Of a DNA stretch of 64,000 nt, positions 1 to 12,364 are shown piece after piece. Every line of letters begins with the position of its first letter. Position 1 is the stretch's first letter. A program made the position numbers and the translations under genes. Source of the DNA: Plicaturopsis crispa FD-325 SS-3 (Eukaryota > Basidiomycota > Agaricomycetes > Amylocorticiales > Amylocorticiaceae); assembly GCA_000827205.1 (NCBI GenBank), contig KN832556.1, positions 1,697,272-1,761,271 of the forward strand. The letters run 5' to 3'. The notes below the pieces were generated by a model, which did not search any database, was not told the origin of the DNA, and saw only the letters and a program-made list of their open reading frames with translations.

Positions 1-248
1 ACATACGATATCGATATCATCCTGTTTCAATGGACCAAATCCTCGGGCGCAAACCTCATAACGGGTGTGGGTTTTACTCCAGCCAGCTAGCCAGCTGCCG
101 GCAGATGCAAAGGGGTATGATTGGGACGGATCGTATACAGCACTTTTAAAGTCTGTCGGTAGACTTTAGGGGAGGGTGTGTGAGCGCCCGCGGACGTGCG
201 CTTTTGAGAGGGGGGAACCTGTGGCTGCTGGAGCCGCCACAGCTGGAG

Positions 249-657
249 TCACGTGACCACACCGTAGTCTACACGCGTCTTCCTGTATCGTAGTCCACAT
301 CTCACCCATATCGATCGTATTCGCCCAGACCCGCCCGGACATCCCCAGCGTTCAGCCAACGCTTTGTGTGCCTCTGCGAGGATGTCCCGATACAGCATCG
401 TCGGAAAGCGAGCCTGCAAGTCCGATTCGACAGATCCAAAGGCCTTCAAGGCATCTGCGCGAGACCAGTGCGTAGGTAAAATGGGGAGGAGACCGTTGTA
501 GATACCGGTCTCCCAGTCCTACACGTTGAGCGGTCTTATCAGTTTATCAGTGAGACCGACGAGAAGAATGGCGACTAATACTTACGACGAGAGTACCGTA
601 GACATCGAATATGATAGCCTTGTGGTCTGTAAGCTTCCCAGCGTGTTGGCGTGACAT
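249..657 (-). pseudogene. Haloacid dehalogenase type II (HAD) 5' fragment, probably broken
   Basis: Exon 657-586 encodes a start followed by the HAD motif I block IIFDVYGTLV, with the nucleophile Asp in place. A GTAAGT donor and a TAG acceptor lead to an exon starting at 518 that continues with DWETGIYNGLLPIL and FPTMLYRDILAEAHKALAER, the cap region of L-2-haloacid dehalogenases. After AERWG, near 343-348, the expected continuation (AGLGEYDRYG) lies in another frame, so a one-base shift is likely. Motifs II and III are not found before the window edge, although a short HAD-like stretch, GPLKQDDIDIV, may lie at 1-40. The family hydrolyses haloacids or phosphorylated small molecules. I infer a decaying gene, but an unusual intron cannot be excluded. 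Confidence 0.5.
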
Positions 658-1383
658 TGGAAACCAAGATACAGTAGCAGCGTAAGGCGAAGAGACAGTG
701 AATTTGAATCTTACTTTGCGGCTGCCGGCACTGTGTTAAACGCAAAAGATTGGATAGTCATGACTCGCACGAAGCGTCACGGGCCCGATATCGATAAAGC
801 TACGACTGTTGGTCGTCTATCGAGGAGAAACTGCAAACGGTTTGGTCAAGTGCTGTATTAATCCTCGGCAGGCAGGACACGGATCGAAGCAGATAAGAAA
901 TGTCTGTGAAAGGCAGTTCGTTTTTTACCTCTGAGGCAATAGGATACTCAGCTTAGACATTTTCTTCCGGAGTCGCGACCTCCATGAACGACAAGGATCG
1001 TGGAAACTGTAACACAGCAACAGCACGAATAGCAGGCACGTTGAAACCGCTGCAGGACATTGCTCAACGGTAGCAAGCTCGAAGGGCCGTCGAAGAGGAA
1101 TTCCAGTGCTGCCCGCGTCGCCGTTGTACAGTATCACCGCAGAGTCAAGCTGTGTACACGATCCGTCTAGAAGAGAAGACAAGCGAATACTCAGAAAAAT
1201 GATATATGAGAATAAAGAGACAAAGAGAGATGGACGCAGGCTGAGGATGTCGGACGGCGCGTCGAAAACGCGTCCTTGCTATTCGTCGGAAGCAGATCGG
1301 AGCTCGGAATATAAATCCAGTGCTGCTTGCCCTGCTTTACAACGATGCTCTGCAACGCCCATTCGCAAGGACCGGCGGTGCCC
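658..1383. other. Divergent intergenic region
   Basis: This is the shared 5' region of the HAD fragment (- strand) and the CRAL-TRIO gene (+ strand). Open frames here show no recognisable protein, and I see no repeat or RNA gene. Confidence 0.4.
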
Positions 1384-2961
1384 ATGGACATTCGCTCGCT
1401 GCTGCAGGCCAACTGCGAGCTCCTATTGGAACAATACGAAGCTAATCTAGAGACTTTACTCGGGCTGCAGGCAACACTAATCGACGATATACTCCCCACC
1501 GTCGAGGTCGAATTAGAGCTCGATGCGCGGGTCGTAGACTGGGCAAAGGAATGGCTCGAGGATACCGGTAAGTGCATTCCGTTCTGAGCAGCATTACAGG
1601 ACGCGAGTCTCACGGTGTATGTTAGGATCTATCTTCCAGTTAAGCAAGGTACGGAGTGAGCGGACAGTATCAGTTGCGGAATGCTCACATGCCAGTCCAG
1701 CGTCAAAGCTTTACGAAATCTCTGGCCATGGAGGCCATCCGAAAGAATCTATTATGGCGCATCAATGACTTGCAGCCCGCCTTATCCGAGCCAGCCTCCA
1801 ATATAATACATTGTCTACCGACGTCTATCCGCGATCCCTACGGACGTCCCATACTTGTCATTAGGGCTTCCGACTTCGGTTCTGGTGTGGGGGATCCGAA
1901 AGCTCTCCTACTAGCTACTTTTGAACGCCTCCGTATACTCCTCAAGGGTTTAAGTGACGAGGGCGAATGGACAACTCATGGCACGCGACCACCACCACCT
2001 GTTCTGCAGTATGTCGTTTTATTAGATCTAAAGGGCGTTTCGGTTCAGAGCATTGTATGTGTGGGCCCGTATTCGTGTCACTCGATATGGCGGCTGAATA
2101 TCTTTGTGTGGTTCTTAGAATATCGATGCATTGACTTGGACTGTCCGAGAGGCCATACCCCGATTTCCGGGAATGTTAGCGGCAGGCAAGTGGTGCAGCA
2201 GCTCTATGAGTGTCGAAGGTCTTACGTTGTGCTTATCCAGTTTTCATGATAAATTACACTTGGGCCCATGCGGGAATGTGGGCAGTTGTAAAGTAAGTTC
2301 GTCGAGCATCGTCTCTCCACTTGTAATTTACCTGCCGAAGCTTACCGACGCGTTCAGGCGAGTGTTACCGACTTCCGCGCTCTCGCGAGTTCTCTTTCCT
2401 ACAAATAAGGAGCTGTTCGATTATTTTACAGTAAATGCGCTTCCTCGAGGTGAGGGTGGTTCTTTGCTATTCGCCCTATATTAAATGCTTACGTTCATGT
2501 GCGCAGATTACGGTGGAGATATCCCCTCACTCGAGCATCTAGAGGACCCACTACGGCCCGCTGACCGGCGTCCGTCTGCTACTGGGCAGACGTCGCCAGA
2601 GCTGGAGCCATCCAACCTGCTGACGGACGTTCTTCCCGCACCGCAGCGTCACGTTCAAGAACCTACACCCCCTCCCCAGGCTGCCCCCTCCATATCCGCC
2701 ACCTCGGCTCTCAACCCTTTCTTTGGATACCCCGTGACACTGTCCTCGTCCCCATCTGGTGGTGTACCAGCGCTGCACCACGGCCGGCGGCGTAAACGCG
2801 ATCTGCTGCGCACCCTGGCGCTCCTGTGGTGGATGCGCTACGGAGCGTACATGCGCGCTGCTCTGTGGGTCGTGTTCGCTGGTCTCGCGGTCAAGATATG
2901 GACGAAGCGTTTAGCAAGGTTTCCGAACACGTTGATAACATGGAGACCAGGGCGTCATTAA
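1384..2961 (+). CDS. CRAL-TRIO (Sec14-like) lipid-binding protein with C-terminal membrane anchor
   Basis: The six exons 1384-1567, 1657-2054, 2119-2185, 2241-2292, 2358-2449 and 2507-2961 join in frame to about 415 residues. The start at 1384 has a good context; an in-frame ATG at 1345 would add 13 residues. The CRAL-TRIO lipid pocket runs from DPYGRPILVIRASDF through VLQYVVLLDLKGVSV and YTWAHAGMWAVVK to the classic end LPRDYGGDIPSLEHL. CRAL-TRIO proteins bind or exchange phosphatidylinositol or other lipids. A proline-rich linker follows, then a basic stretch and one hydrophobic helix (AALWVVFAGLAVKIW) about 20 residues from the end, suggesting a tail anchor. The third intron begins with GC rather than GT. 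The function is by family; the anchor is inferred from hydrophobicity. Confidence 0.85.
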
Positions 2962-3557
2962 GGAGGAGTTGATTAATTTATTGCGTTTGGTTATCAGATG
3001 TCAATTAACGCGCATGGTGGGAGACTGTATTGCATGCAATGACGGGCGACATCTTCTGACAAGCCATTTCGTGGCAGTGGAGTACGTATGGCTACCGGCG
3101 ACATCTTTCCCCTAGAAGAGATGGCCTTGTGCTTGCTCGACGTGCACGCTGAAGACATCAATGTATCATAACGGCATGGACATCGGCGAGATGGTCTAAA
3201 AGTCACCTCACAACGAGAATACCAGGTCTTCAGATGTTGGGCATTGAGACGTGTCGAATACCCCCCATCCCCTATACGCCGCCGAGACGAATGTGATATG
3301 TATGAGGACATCCAACTTCATGTGCCGTTGCGCAAATCTTCCTCGTGAAAACGGGCCGTTCCAGGCTTCGGATAGGCCCGACGACAACGGCTGGCGCAGT
3401 CGTTGGCACCGGCAACGTCTCGGCTCTAACCCTGTACGGACAGAAGGGCGCGCTTGAGTTTCTGCTGCCAATCACTGGCCACGAGATAGCCACGGCGGAT
3501 GGTATACATTGCAGTTTAAGGTATATGCGTCTATCTTTGCACATGTCCGGGGGGCGT
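2962..3557. other. Convergent intergenic region
   Basis: This lies between the 3' ends of the CRAL-TRIO gene and PPG1. Several open frames exist on both strands, but none resembles a known protein or has convincing splice structure. Confidence 0.35.
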
Positions 3558-4904
3558 CTACAAGAAATATTCTGGGAGCTGTTTGTAGCGAAACAAGGTG
3601 TAAATGAGAAGGAGCTAGAGGGTATAGTGTAAAAGCGACGTACCTTTCCACCTCCATTCTGGTTGTTCTGCTGTCCCGGGCCGTCGCGTTCGTTCTCCGG
3701 AGCTGCCTCGAAGACGTTGAAATACATGCCACCACCGGGTGACACCTCCAATATACTTGCGGAGTTCCCGCACCGATAGCAATAATTCGGAGCGGACCAT
3801 ACCGTCGATAGGTGTTTCTCGAAGAGCGAGGCGTATCCTTCCATGCATAGCTGGTGTGCACGAAGGATATGCGACATCTTGTTTGTTTCCAGAAACTTGT
3901 GGACGACGCCGGAACCAAATGTGTACCCAGCGCCCCTGCATGGAAGCCATCATGTGAGCTACCGGCGAACATGCGAGAAGAGGAGGGTGGTGTTACCGTG
4001 GAGAAATCGCAAAGTCTTCTTTTTCGGGATCTGGATCGGACCACACCAGGTCGGCCATCGGGCCATCATGCGGTATTTCTGTGATAGGGTGAGCGCCGTT
4101 AGAAAGACTGCCGCGAAAAGTATAGTCACCTCGAAAGCGGTCCACAACTTTGATTTGGTCAATTGAGTGTATAGAGGGAGAAAGACCTGCAAAGTATCCC
4201 TTCAGATTAGGCTCACTAAAATACAGAGTTGGCGGATCGCACGTACCGCCATGGACACAGAATATCCGGTCGTCTATTACGACGGAGAGTGTCAAGTAGT
4301 CAAACATGTCCATGAAGTATGTCCACACGTGTGATGAACCGTACTTGCGGAAGCATTCTGTGTAAAACCCGTAGCTCTACGGGATGGGTTATGATAAGAC
4401 CATCGTGCGTGCACGAGAGACAGTACGGCGACCGACTTGAGTGACCGCTCTCGACTCGTGGTTCCCTCTAATGAGCTGTACGCGGTCCGGCCACCTGAGC
4501 TTCAGACACATCAAGAGCGATATGGTTTCGACACTGAATAGTCCTCTATCGACGTAGTCACCTGTGCGTAACTCTTAGCCTTTGCAAATGATGGGTGACG
4601 AGTGGTATGCGCACCAAGGAAGAGATAATTGGTATGTGGAGCGTATCCACCTATCCGGAATATTTCTATGAGATCATAGAATTGCCTGGCCTCTATGATA
4701 AGCTCGAGCTTAGGAGTCTATGCATACTACGACTCACCCGTGAATATCCCCGACAACGGTCACCGGTGCGCTGACGTGCACGACATTGGACTCTCTCATG
4801 AGCACCTCCTTCGTCTTCTCGCATATTTCGCGCAGCAGGGCCTCGTGTAACAGTTGTTTCCGTAGTAATTGCTCGATGCAGGCGTCAAGGTCAAAGGGAG
4901 CCAT
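3558..4904 (-). CDS. PPG1: PP2A-like serine/threonine phosphatase PPG1
   Basis: The protein starts [17 protein letters not shown] at 4904 and carries the full metallophosphatase signature: GDIHG, GDYVDRG and RGNHESR, then FCVHGGLSPS, and [12 protein letters not shown] near the end. These motifs hold the two metals that hydrolyse phosphoserine and phosphothreonine. The blocks TPVTVVGD-like, [13 protein letters not shown] and [15 protein letters not shown] match the PPG1 branch rather than PP2A, PP4 or PP6. In yeast PPG1 acts in glycogen control and in the Far complex. The gene has at least six short introns. The last exon, 3578-3558, encodes LPEYFL, keeping the terminal leucine that is methylated in PP2A-type enzymes. 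A helical open frame upstream (about 4900-5119) could be 5' UTR or a separate exon. Confidence 0.9.
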
Positions 4905-6253
4905 GGAGGAAACAAGCAAGAAAGTATTTTGTGAAGCTGTGTCTGACTTGCGCCGCCGCAATGGAAGTCGCCATGTGGCGCGAACTCGGGCGGTGTTTGG
5001 CTCAGCTTGGCAACAGCCTCCCGTTCAGCGATCGTCCGAACTTGCTCCTCCAAAATACGCCACTCCCGCCACTTTTGCTTCCGCCGCCAGAAAATCTCGC
5101 CTTTTTTCTTTGCAGGCAATGCAATGTGGATCTACAAGCAGAATTAGAGCACGATTTCTCTCCTGGTGCTTTGAAGTTTCACAGGAATCCCGCATGGTGC
5201 CCACAAAAACCCATGATCTCCAGCCCAGGTTGTCGCGGATCGAGACCCTTTCCCCGAATATACGAAGACTCTCACACCAATTTGCTTTCAGTCGCGATCG
5301 TATCCGAAATTCTAAATAACGCTGGAGTAGGTATTTGTGGTAGGTGACGCGCCTGGGCGCAGACTCTCATGCCTCTCTGACGCTGTTCCGAGCATTTTAC
5401 AGGCGATATGGCATCCCCTTTGAAAGGTACTCCATCAAGCTAATTCAAACGTGCGAAAAGGCACTTTCTCATGTTCTCCCCGTGACTTAGGTTGTTGTCA
5501 GTGGCAATCAAGCTGCCGTCGTGGTATACGGCGTCGTTCCTGCAAACTACCGATCAGAGACAGCGGCTGAGCCGTGTGGCATCCGCGATTACTTGCATTG
5601 CCACATTTGCTACAACATGGTATCTACGACAGGCACGCACCGGATTTTATCATTTTTACCTTTTCGAAAGACCAGTGCACCGCACCGCCTGAGACATTCA
5701 GCGATATCGTCGCCCCATCGCAGGGACTACGGGCCTCGGAGTTGCATGAACCGTGACACTGACAGCTTTCGTAAAATCCACGGTGTCGCTGTCGTTGACA
5801 TCGAACGCCCCAAGTTGGACTGCGAGAGCTCTAGCGTTGGTTCCCCTCGGGTCGCTAATGCTTGCGCGCGGAACTCGCGGTGTTACAATCTCCGAGAAGA
5901 CGGCTGACGGCTGTGGAAGCAGCGTAGAAGCTTTTCTCGCGCGCCCTCATAGCCAAACACTGTCGACCCGGACTTTTCCATCCTCTACTCGCATTTTTCA
6001 AGAATATGTGCTGTCCAGTAGATCGGCTCACGGGCTGCTTGCGTATCGTTTGGAGACCTGTCATCTCATCTCTAGATCGGACGATGTAATATCGGGCTCG
6101 ACATCGATACAGCTCTACGTCAAATTATACCCCGGGAGACAGGAGGAGGGCGTGCCTCTCCCCCATCGGCACCGAGTCCTTTATAAAGTACCTATATATA
6201 CCTGGGCATCCGGATTATTGCATCTCACCTCCAAATCCCCTCATCCGCCCGCC
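4905..6253. other. Divergent intergenic region, possible unassigned exons
   Basis: This is the 5' region of PPG1 (- strand) and the C2H2 gene (+ strand). On the - strand, about 5128-4900, a lysine- and arginine-rich helical frame (WRRKQKWREWRILEEQ) follows a good acceptor at 5131-5133, but I cannot build a full gene or name it. On the + strand, frames at 5340-5900 have plausible splice signals but no recognisable product. Confidence 0.3.
6182..6187 (+). promoter_or_regulatory. TATA box of the C2H2 gene
   Basis: A TATAAA lies 67-72 bp before the ATG at 6254. A second TATATA run follows at about 6194-6199. Confidence 0.5.
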
Positions 6254-7093
6254 ATGTATCCTACAAGCTCCAACTCGCAATCCCAATCCTCGGAGTATGT
6301 ACAGAGCTCTCACCGACGGTCATCGAGCCATTCCGCCTCGCACACAGCATCCTCTGGGGTTTATCCAGTGCATCATAGCCAAGCTACATACGATCCATCC
6401 GTAGCCCAGGTGTATCCATACCCAGGTATGCTCTCCGTCTCTTTTCAAATGCAATCAGTCATCGATTGAAGTTTTGTGCCTTCTCTAGGTGATACCCTGC
6501 ATGCGCACTCGTTCGCCGCTGCCCCGACCTCGCAGGCCGCGTATCATCCGTCGCTGAGCGCACACCGCCGCCCCACGCAGCCGCAGCCTAACTACTCGCT
6601 CGCGCAACCCCCTTCCACGACCGACCCATTTTTTCCCCAGTACACTCCCAGCTACGTCATTCCCGACACACAGCCTAATTTCTTCGTCCCGACGCCGTCC
6701 CAAACGGCCCAAAATTACATGGACCAGCCCCTCGCTCCTCCATCGCGTCCTCGCCAACCATCCAATCCCTATCAGTCGAATTCCTCGTCGAAGTACACCC
6801 CGCGCAACGCCCCACTTGTAGGCCCCGCATACGGGTCGCTGAGCCCCCAATTATCCCCGTCGTCCGATCTCCATTCCCCCACCGTTTCGTCACCTACAGG
6901 CGAGCGGTACGTCTGCCAGCACTGCGGGACGACCTTCTCGCGATCGCACGACAGGAGACGCCATTACGAGACCCACCATATGCCATCGCCGGCCGTGCAC
7001 CGATGCCCCCACTGCGTGAAGGATTTTAGCCGCGGGGACTCCCTCAAGAGGCACATCGACAATGGCTGTGAGGAGGCGCCGCGGAAGTCGTAA
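6254..7093 (+). CDS. Two-finger C2H2 zinc-finger transcription factor
   Basis: Exons 6254-6425 and 6489-7093 give 258 residues. The first 190 residues are low complexity, rich in Ser, Pro, Gln and Tyr, and resemble a fungal activation region. Two zinc fingers close the protein. The first is C-X2-C-X12-H-X3-H (CQHCGTTFSRSHDRRRHYET). The second is CPHCVKDFSRGDSLKRH, followed by NGC, so its last ligand is Cys instead of His. The pair should bind DNA in the nucleus. Only nine residues follow the second finger. The target genes cannot be read from the sequence, and no close named orthologue is recognised. Confidence 0.85.
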
Positions 7094-8940
7094 TATGATT
7101 AACTAGGGTGAGGGGCTTTCGTCCACCCTCTGCTCGAAATATTCCAGTATATTGTATCATGGTCCTATCTCACATTTCTTGATCCCTCCGCGACATCATT
7201 ACTGTAGTACTTATAATAACCGTACATTAGATGCCGGAGGCTGCCTGCTTTGCACATACATCTACACCCATGTATAACTACGTTCGAAAGCTCAGCTCAA
7301 TCTATCTCGTAACCGGTGAACGATGGCTCCCAGCCAGCAACACAATTCCATGGAATTGACAAGGTTTATCACAGGCTTTTTCTCCACCACGATGGAACAT
7401 GGCGATCGTACCGTTGACCCACGGTCGGCGGAACAGCGATCTAATTATCTCTGGTCCTGGGATACGTCCGCGGCGCATGGAGGGCTCGAAGGTTACTCGC
7501 TACCTTGGGAATGTCACATCTCCTGCGCGTCTGCGTCGCCGACGGCATTGCCAATATAAGATTTTTAGGCGTTAAGAAATCGATCACGCAGTGGCGCACT
7601 CCACGCATCTGCACGGTCATGTTCTGCACTGCGATGTTTCTGCGGCCGCAACTCGAGTAGGTGGAAGGCGGACTCGCTGCATTGCTGGCCGGATGACTCG
7701 GGAAACAGCCGTGGCCTGCCTACTTCATTGCACGTCGCACTAGAGTAAATGATAAAGCATGCAACCACGTAGGAAATAATTTTAAACTCACCGCAAGGCT
7801 GAAACGTCGAAACGCATCTGCCTCTTTGCAGTCCGAAACTACCATCATGCATTTAGCCACTTCGAGAGCAGAGCACAAGCTCGAATGGACGATGTGCAAC
7901 CAGCAGCGATGCTAGCTCTATGCTAGCAATTTTCCGTTACAAGGCGACCCGAGTAGTTTTGATCGTCGTCTATACGGACATCATTTAGCAGTTATGTCCG
8001 AGAGGTCAACTATGAACATGGCCGATCGGGTTCTCGAAGCGGAATTAAAAGCTCTCCCCTCTGCATGGCCGCGGGGAAGCCGAGCCATGACAGCAAGCCC
8101 TGCGAAGGCTGTTTCGAAGCCAAGAAGCGGATTTATTCCTGTTACACGACATCGTGAGGTTCAAGCAGATGGCCTGCAGAAATGTTTTTGTGCGCGCCAG
8201 GACGCGAGGGAAGTACGACCGCTAGCCCATCGCAAAGACATGATCTGCTGGATTAATTAAATATCAGCTTTCAGCCTCAAATCGTCGGGGATATACGACC
8301 CGGGAATAAAGGCAGGGAGCACGGGGCTGAGGCGCATGATAATAGGCGACACTAACACGCGCTATGTGCATATGCATGCCGCGAGACGTCTGCAAATGCC
8401 AGTCAAGGGCGAAGTCGGCTGTGAATCTACTAGAAAGAAGCTAACATCAGTCACATAAGAACGTCGTAGGAGAACATTGCATACCTGAGCTTGTGCGAGA
8501 TGGACCGGTCACCCCATCTCAATGTCTTTCCTAAGAAAGGCCAACACGAGCCTTGGAGACACATGCCTCCGAAACGAAGGCAATATTTAATATCGCTGGA
8601 CGCGGAGCTTGGATGCTATACCACGCATGCATGCGCGGCAGAATTGCATGCGGGAACGACGCGCAGATCTTGAATTCTGCAATGAAGTACGCATCTGACA
8701 GGAGATGCAAAAAACGTCAACGCTGTGGTGACGCTGAGGGGTCGAAAGGCCACCACATTGCTTTCGTAAGTACAGAAATGGGAGTCGCACGTTCAGCCAG
8801 GACTGACTATCATCACGAGTAATGGGAGACGATCGTCCGTATGTGATACCACAGAAACAAGTCAATGTTACATCTAAAACAAGATACACAGCATGAATCA
8901 GCGTCAAGCACTAAACCGGCGACTTTCCATACCGCATACA
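7094..8940. other. 1.8 kb intergenic region
   Basis: This is convergent between the C2H2 gene and CWC24. Short open frames on both strands have no recognisable domains, no paralogue in the window and no clear splice pattern. I see no tRNA or transposon. Confidence 0.35.
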
Positions 8941-10046
8941 TCAGTCGGAATCGTCCTCTCCGCCAAGGCCTTCAATTTTAACATCACCACCTTGGGCATC
9001 ATCGTCTCCATCGCCATCGCCATCACCCTTGGCCGCCGCTTTGTCTTTCCGCTTCTTCTCTATTTTCTCGATAATCTTGTCTGCGCGGTTGAAGATTCCA
9101 CCCGTCGGCGCTCCACATGCTAAACACTTTGGCGTCCGAGCAAAGCGCTTTATTGCGCATGCGGAACAGAAGTAGTGACCACAGCGGGTGACAATGGGGT
9201 CGGTGTAGTGCTTGCGGCATATTAAGCATGCGAATGGAACGTCCTCATCGTCCGAGTCCGAGTCCGAATCCGAATCGTTGGCTTGCTTTTGCGGATTGGC
9301 AGCTAGTTTGTCCAATTGCCAGCCGGCGAGGTCTACAGACGTTGACCGTTAGAGAAGAGGTAGCGACTGAACAGAGAGATGACTTACAGGTTCCACGATC
9401 GTGCAAGAACTTGCAAGTATCACCGAATCCACAATATCCCGTCTCTGCAGTACGAAGTCAGTATCTCCACGAAAGGTAAGTGAATAGAGGGCGCACCTTT
9501 ATAGTCTTTGCAGACGTCTGGTTGGTAGTCGACAATAGTCACGGTTCGTATCGTGTCTGTATTCCGCTGTGGGCCAACTCGCATAGCTTTCGGAACATCC
9601 TTGCTCTTCTGCAGATGACTCCGGTACGCCTTTTGCCCTCTATACTGCCCATCATCCGGACCCTCCTCCTCACTCTCCTCGCCTCGGTCCGCTTTCTCTT
9701 TCTTCTGCCGCTTTAGAAGTAGCTCCTCTGCCTCATCGCCAGCGAGGATATCCAGTGCGTAGTCCCTATTAGACCCAGAAGCTGCCCACTTCATATCTGG
9801 ACCGTCATTCTTCTCGGGTTCGTCGTCATCTTGTCGCTGGGAGCGCGTGCGTTTTGATCCTGCGCTCAGGAGGTTTCCAGCCGCTTTTCGAGACGGCAAT
9901 ACTACTTGGGATTTAGAAGACGATGGCGTAGCAGTGGGTGTCGCAGTTGCCGGAGGAGACGGAGAACGGGCGCGTGTGCGACTGGTCGTCGGTCGGGCTT
10001 TACTTTTCTTGAAGAACGGGACTGTTGGGGCGTCAGCGGCCGACAT
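8941..10046 (-). CDS. CWC24: Pre-mRNA splicing factor CWC24 (CCCH plus RING)
   Basis: Three exons join in frame from the ATG at 10046. The N-terminal half is acidic and basic low complexity (PTVPFFKKSKARP, then KRTRSQ). A CCCH zinc finger follows: C-X8-C-X5-C-X3-H from [20 protein letters not shown], split by an intron after CKDYK. Next come LAGWQLDKL, an acidic Ser/Asp run, and a C3HC4 RING (CLICRKHYTDPI, CGHYFCSAC, CLAC). This order defines CWC24 in yeast and RNF113A in animals, a factor that contacts the 5' splice site before the first catalytic step and has a RING of the E3 ligase type. The C-terminal tail has a run of Gly-Asp repeats. The gene is divergent from the first esterase. Confidence 0.93.
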
Positions 10047-10705
10047 TGCGGTATTTCAGAGAGCAAAGACTAGCAAAATGCGAGATGTATAGTCGACGTA
10101 CAACTTCAAGCGGAATTGCACAAGAATTGCCCTCGGTGTTCGTGAGATCCACACGCTGACAAAGCAGAGTCTGCGACCTTTTTGCCTCCGTTTCATTTCG
10201 CCTCTTGCCTCTTGCGCTTTATTCGAGTCTCTCTTCCCGCTCAACGCGATCTGCGTACTATGATAGCTGCAACGCTGTGACACTAAGATCGCTATCTCGG
10301 ACTTGTCGGAACTGCACATCTGCGCTGGTGACAATTCAGGCCTTCAGTGCTCACGTTGAGCTCGAGAAGCTCTCCGTCGAACCTGTGACGGATCGACCCT
10401 GATCACGATGGTTAAGAAATCGAACAGGTTGAGGCGGATATTTGCAGTCTGCCAGCGGCCTTGGCCCACCTGCGTTGCAAAGATAACAATGGCCGTTGTG
10501 CCCGTGACATCTAGGGCAAGATATCGGTGAAATACACATGAGCTGCAACGTCCGCGTCGACCGATCTGCTCTGACAATCATACATAATTGACCCACTGCG
10601 AATGGCTAGCCATGCCTAGTACGCGCACTCTTTCAAGTAAGCACATGTCTTTTTTGCGGTATAAATGCCTCTGACATCGTACTGACACCCTCTCTCACTT
10701 TCCAG
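10047..10705. other. Divergent promoter region CWC24 / esterase 1
   Basis: No gene is recognised. A Cys-rich open frame on the - strand (about 10,596-10,351, containing CPRCHGHNGHCYLC) is intriguing but lacks other support. Confidence 0.3.
10660..10666 (+). promoter_or_regulatory. TATA box of esterase 1
   Basis: TATAAAT lies about 46 bp before the ATG. The paralogous gene has the same box at nearly the same distance. Confidence 0.6.
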
Positions 10706-11895
10706 ATGAGTCTCCTCCGTGCTATATGCTTTGCGAGCTCCCTGTTTCTCTGTGTTCGTATCGCCACCGCCGTAGGTGTGAAGCCGAACCAAATAAAAGA
10801 CCTGGTCACTTTTGGCGACTCGTACACAGATGCCGTGAACACAGCTGATGGTGGTCAAGCCTGGCCAACATACGCTGCTGGCTACGGGAACTTTACCCTC
10901 CACCCATTTGCCCGTTCGGGCGCGACGTGCTCCAACAACCTGACGTACAGACCATTCCCCAGTCTGTACGAAAGTCAGTTGCCGCTCTACTTCGCTGAGA
11001 AGGCGAACGGGACGTTCAGGGTCGACGAAGATAAAACTATCTACACGCTTTGGATCGGCACAAATGACGTTGGCGTGAACTCGCTTCTTGTGGGACAAGG
11101 CAAGGCCGGAGTGACTGTAGTGGATACTTCCAGCTGCGCGGTGAGCTGGGTGAAGACAATATACGACAGCGGTGGCCGTAATTTTTTGTTTCAAAACGTG
11201 AGTTGAGATACCTTTGTATGGAGTTACATTTATTGAATATGGTACGCGTGCCCTAGATGATTCCTCTCGAGCACACCATCTTGTACTCGAACGAGTCCTA
11301 CTTCAACGTGTAAATCTCTCCGGTCTCCTTCATTACTCATCTAGCATGACGTTTATACCCATTTCTAGGTACTGGTCGGACCCGAGAAATTCCACCGCTT
11401 GGAGTGTCTCCATGCGAGAGCTCACGCAAACTGGAAACGCCATTGCAAAATTGCTGCTCCAGGCTCTTGCACCGACTCTACCGGGAGCTCATATCGGTAA
11501 GCTACAAACTTCTGGCCCTTACGAATATAATACTTATTTGTCATGATGTTTCACCAGGCCTGTTCAACTCAAACGGTCTCTTCCAGGACATGATTGATCA
11601 TCCTGCAAACTGTAAGCCATTGGCAGTCGAGACTTATGCAGAGCAAAATCCGATCTCACCGCATTTAGATTTAAACGGGACGGCTCCATTGAACGTCACC
11701 GGCGCTGTAAAGTCGTGCGTTTATCCCGAACATGGGACAAGCGGGGTGTGCACAACAGCCACTGGGACCGACAGGGATAGTTTCCTGTGGTACGACGAAC
11801 TCCATCCCTCGGAGCAGTCGGACAGAATTGTGGCAAGGGAAATTACAAAGGCTATTCAGGGGAAGGATAGCAAATGGACGACTTGGTTTTCTTAG
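10706..11895 (+). CDS. Secreted carbohydrate esterase family 16 (GDSL/SGNH) acetylesterase 1
   Basis: Exons 10706-11197, 11257-11309, 11369-11496, 11558-11611 and 11669-11895 give 317 residues. Residues 1-22 (MSLLRAICFASSLFLCVRIA...) form a signal peptide, so the enzyme is probably secreted. SGNH blocks are present: FGDSYTD with the nucleophile Ser, the oxyanion Gly in SGATCSNN, the Asn in GTNDVG, and the catalytic Asp/His in DELHP near the C terminus. CE16 enzymes remove acetyl groups from hemicellulose fragments, which fits a plant-wall degrader. N-glycosylation sequons are common. The gene is in tandem with a second copy. Confidence 0.9.
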
Positions 11896-12364
11896 TTTGT
11901 TCTTAGAATATGTCCACCTTCCAGGCATATAACTGAAACCATTTGACAGAAGGCATTGCGCGATTCTTGTGTGAATCTGCGCAAGAAGTAGACATCACGA
12001 ACGAGCGGGGCGCAAATAGCCAGTACCAATCGATACCGTGACGCGGTCACGATGGCTCGGAGAACGACCGTGCGATTGACTGGACTTCATCTGCCACGTC
12101 CGCTGTCTCAACCAGACTGACTGGGCAGCGGTACCTCAAGACCTTACTGGCAATCTGCCGGCATCTCGGGGAAATGTGCGATGCTGAACTTACCATGTAA
12201 TGAACGCGTTCTTCGGAGCATATCTACTGGTACGTCCTTCTGTCTTGTATCATCTTTACAACCTCGGACGGCGAAACGCGTGTCAATCCTCTGCTTACTC
12301 TTGCTCTCTTCGCAGCTATAAATCAACGTCCAACTGCGAGCATCCCTCTCCCAAATTTGACGAG
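11896..12364. other. Spacer between tandem esterases
   Basis: This holds the 3' end of copy 1 and the promoter of copy 2. No coding signal is seen. Confidence 0.5.
12317..12323 (+). promoter_or_regulatory. TATA box of esterase 2
   Basis: TATAAAT lies about 48 bp before the ATG at 12365, matching the arrangement of copy 1. Confidence 0.6.

Noticed and set aside
10351-10596. Cys-rich open frame on the - strand
   Set aside because: CPRCHGHNGHCYLC looks zinc-binding but lies alone, with no ATG in good context, no splice partners and no known relative.
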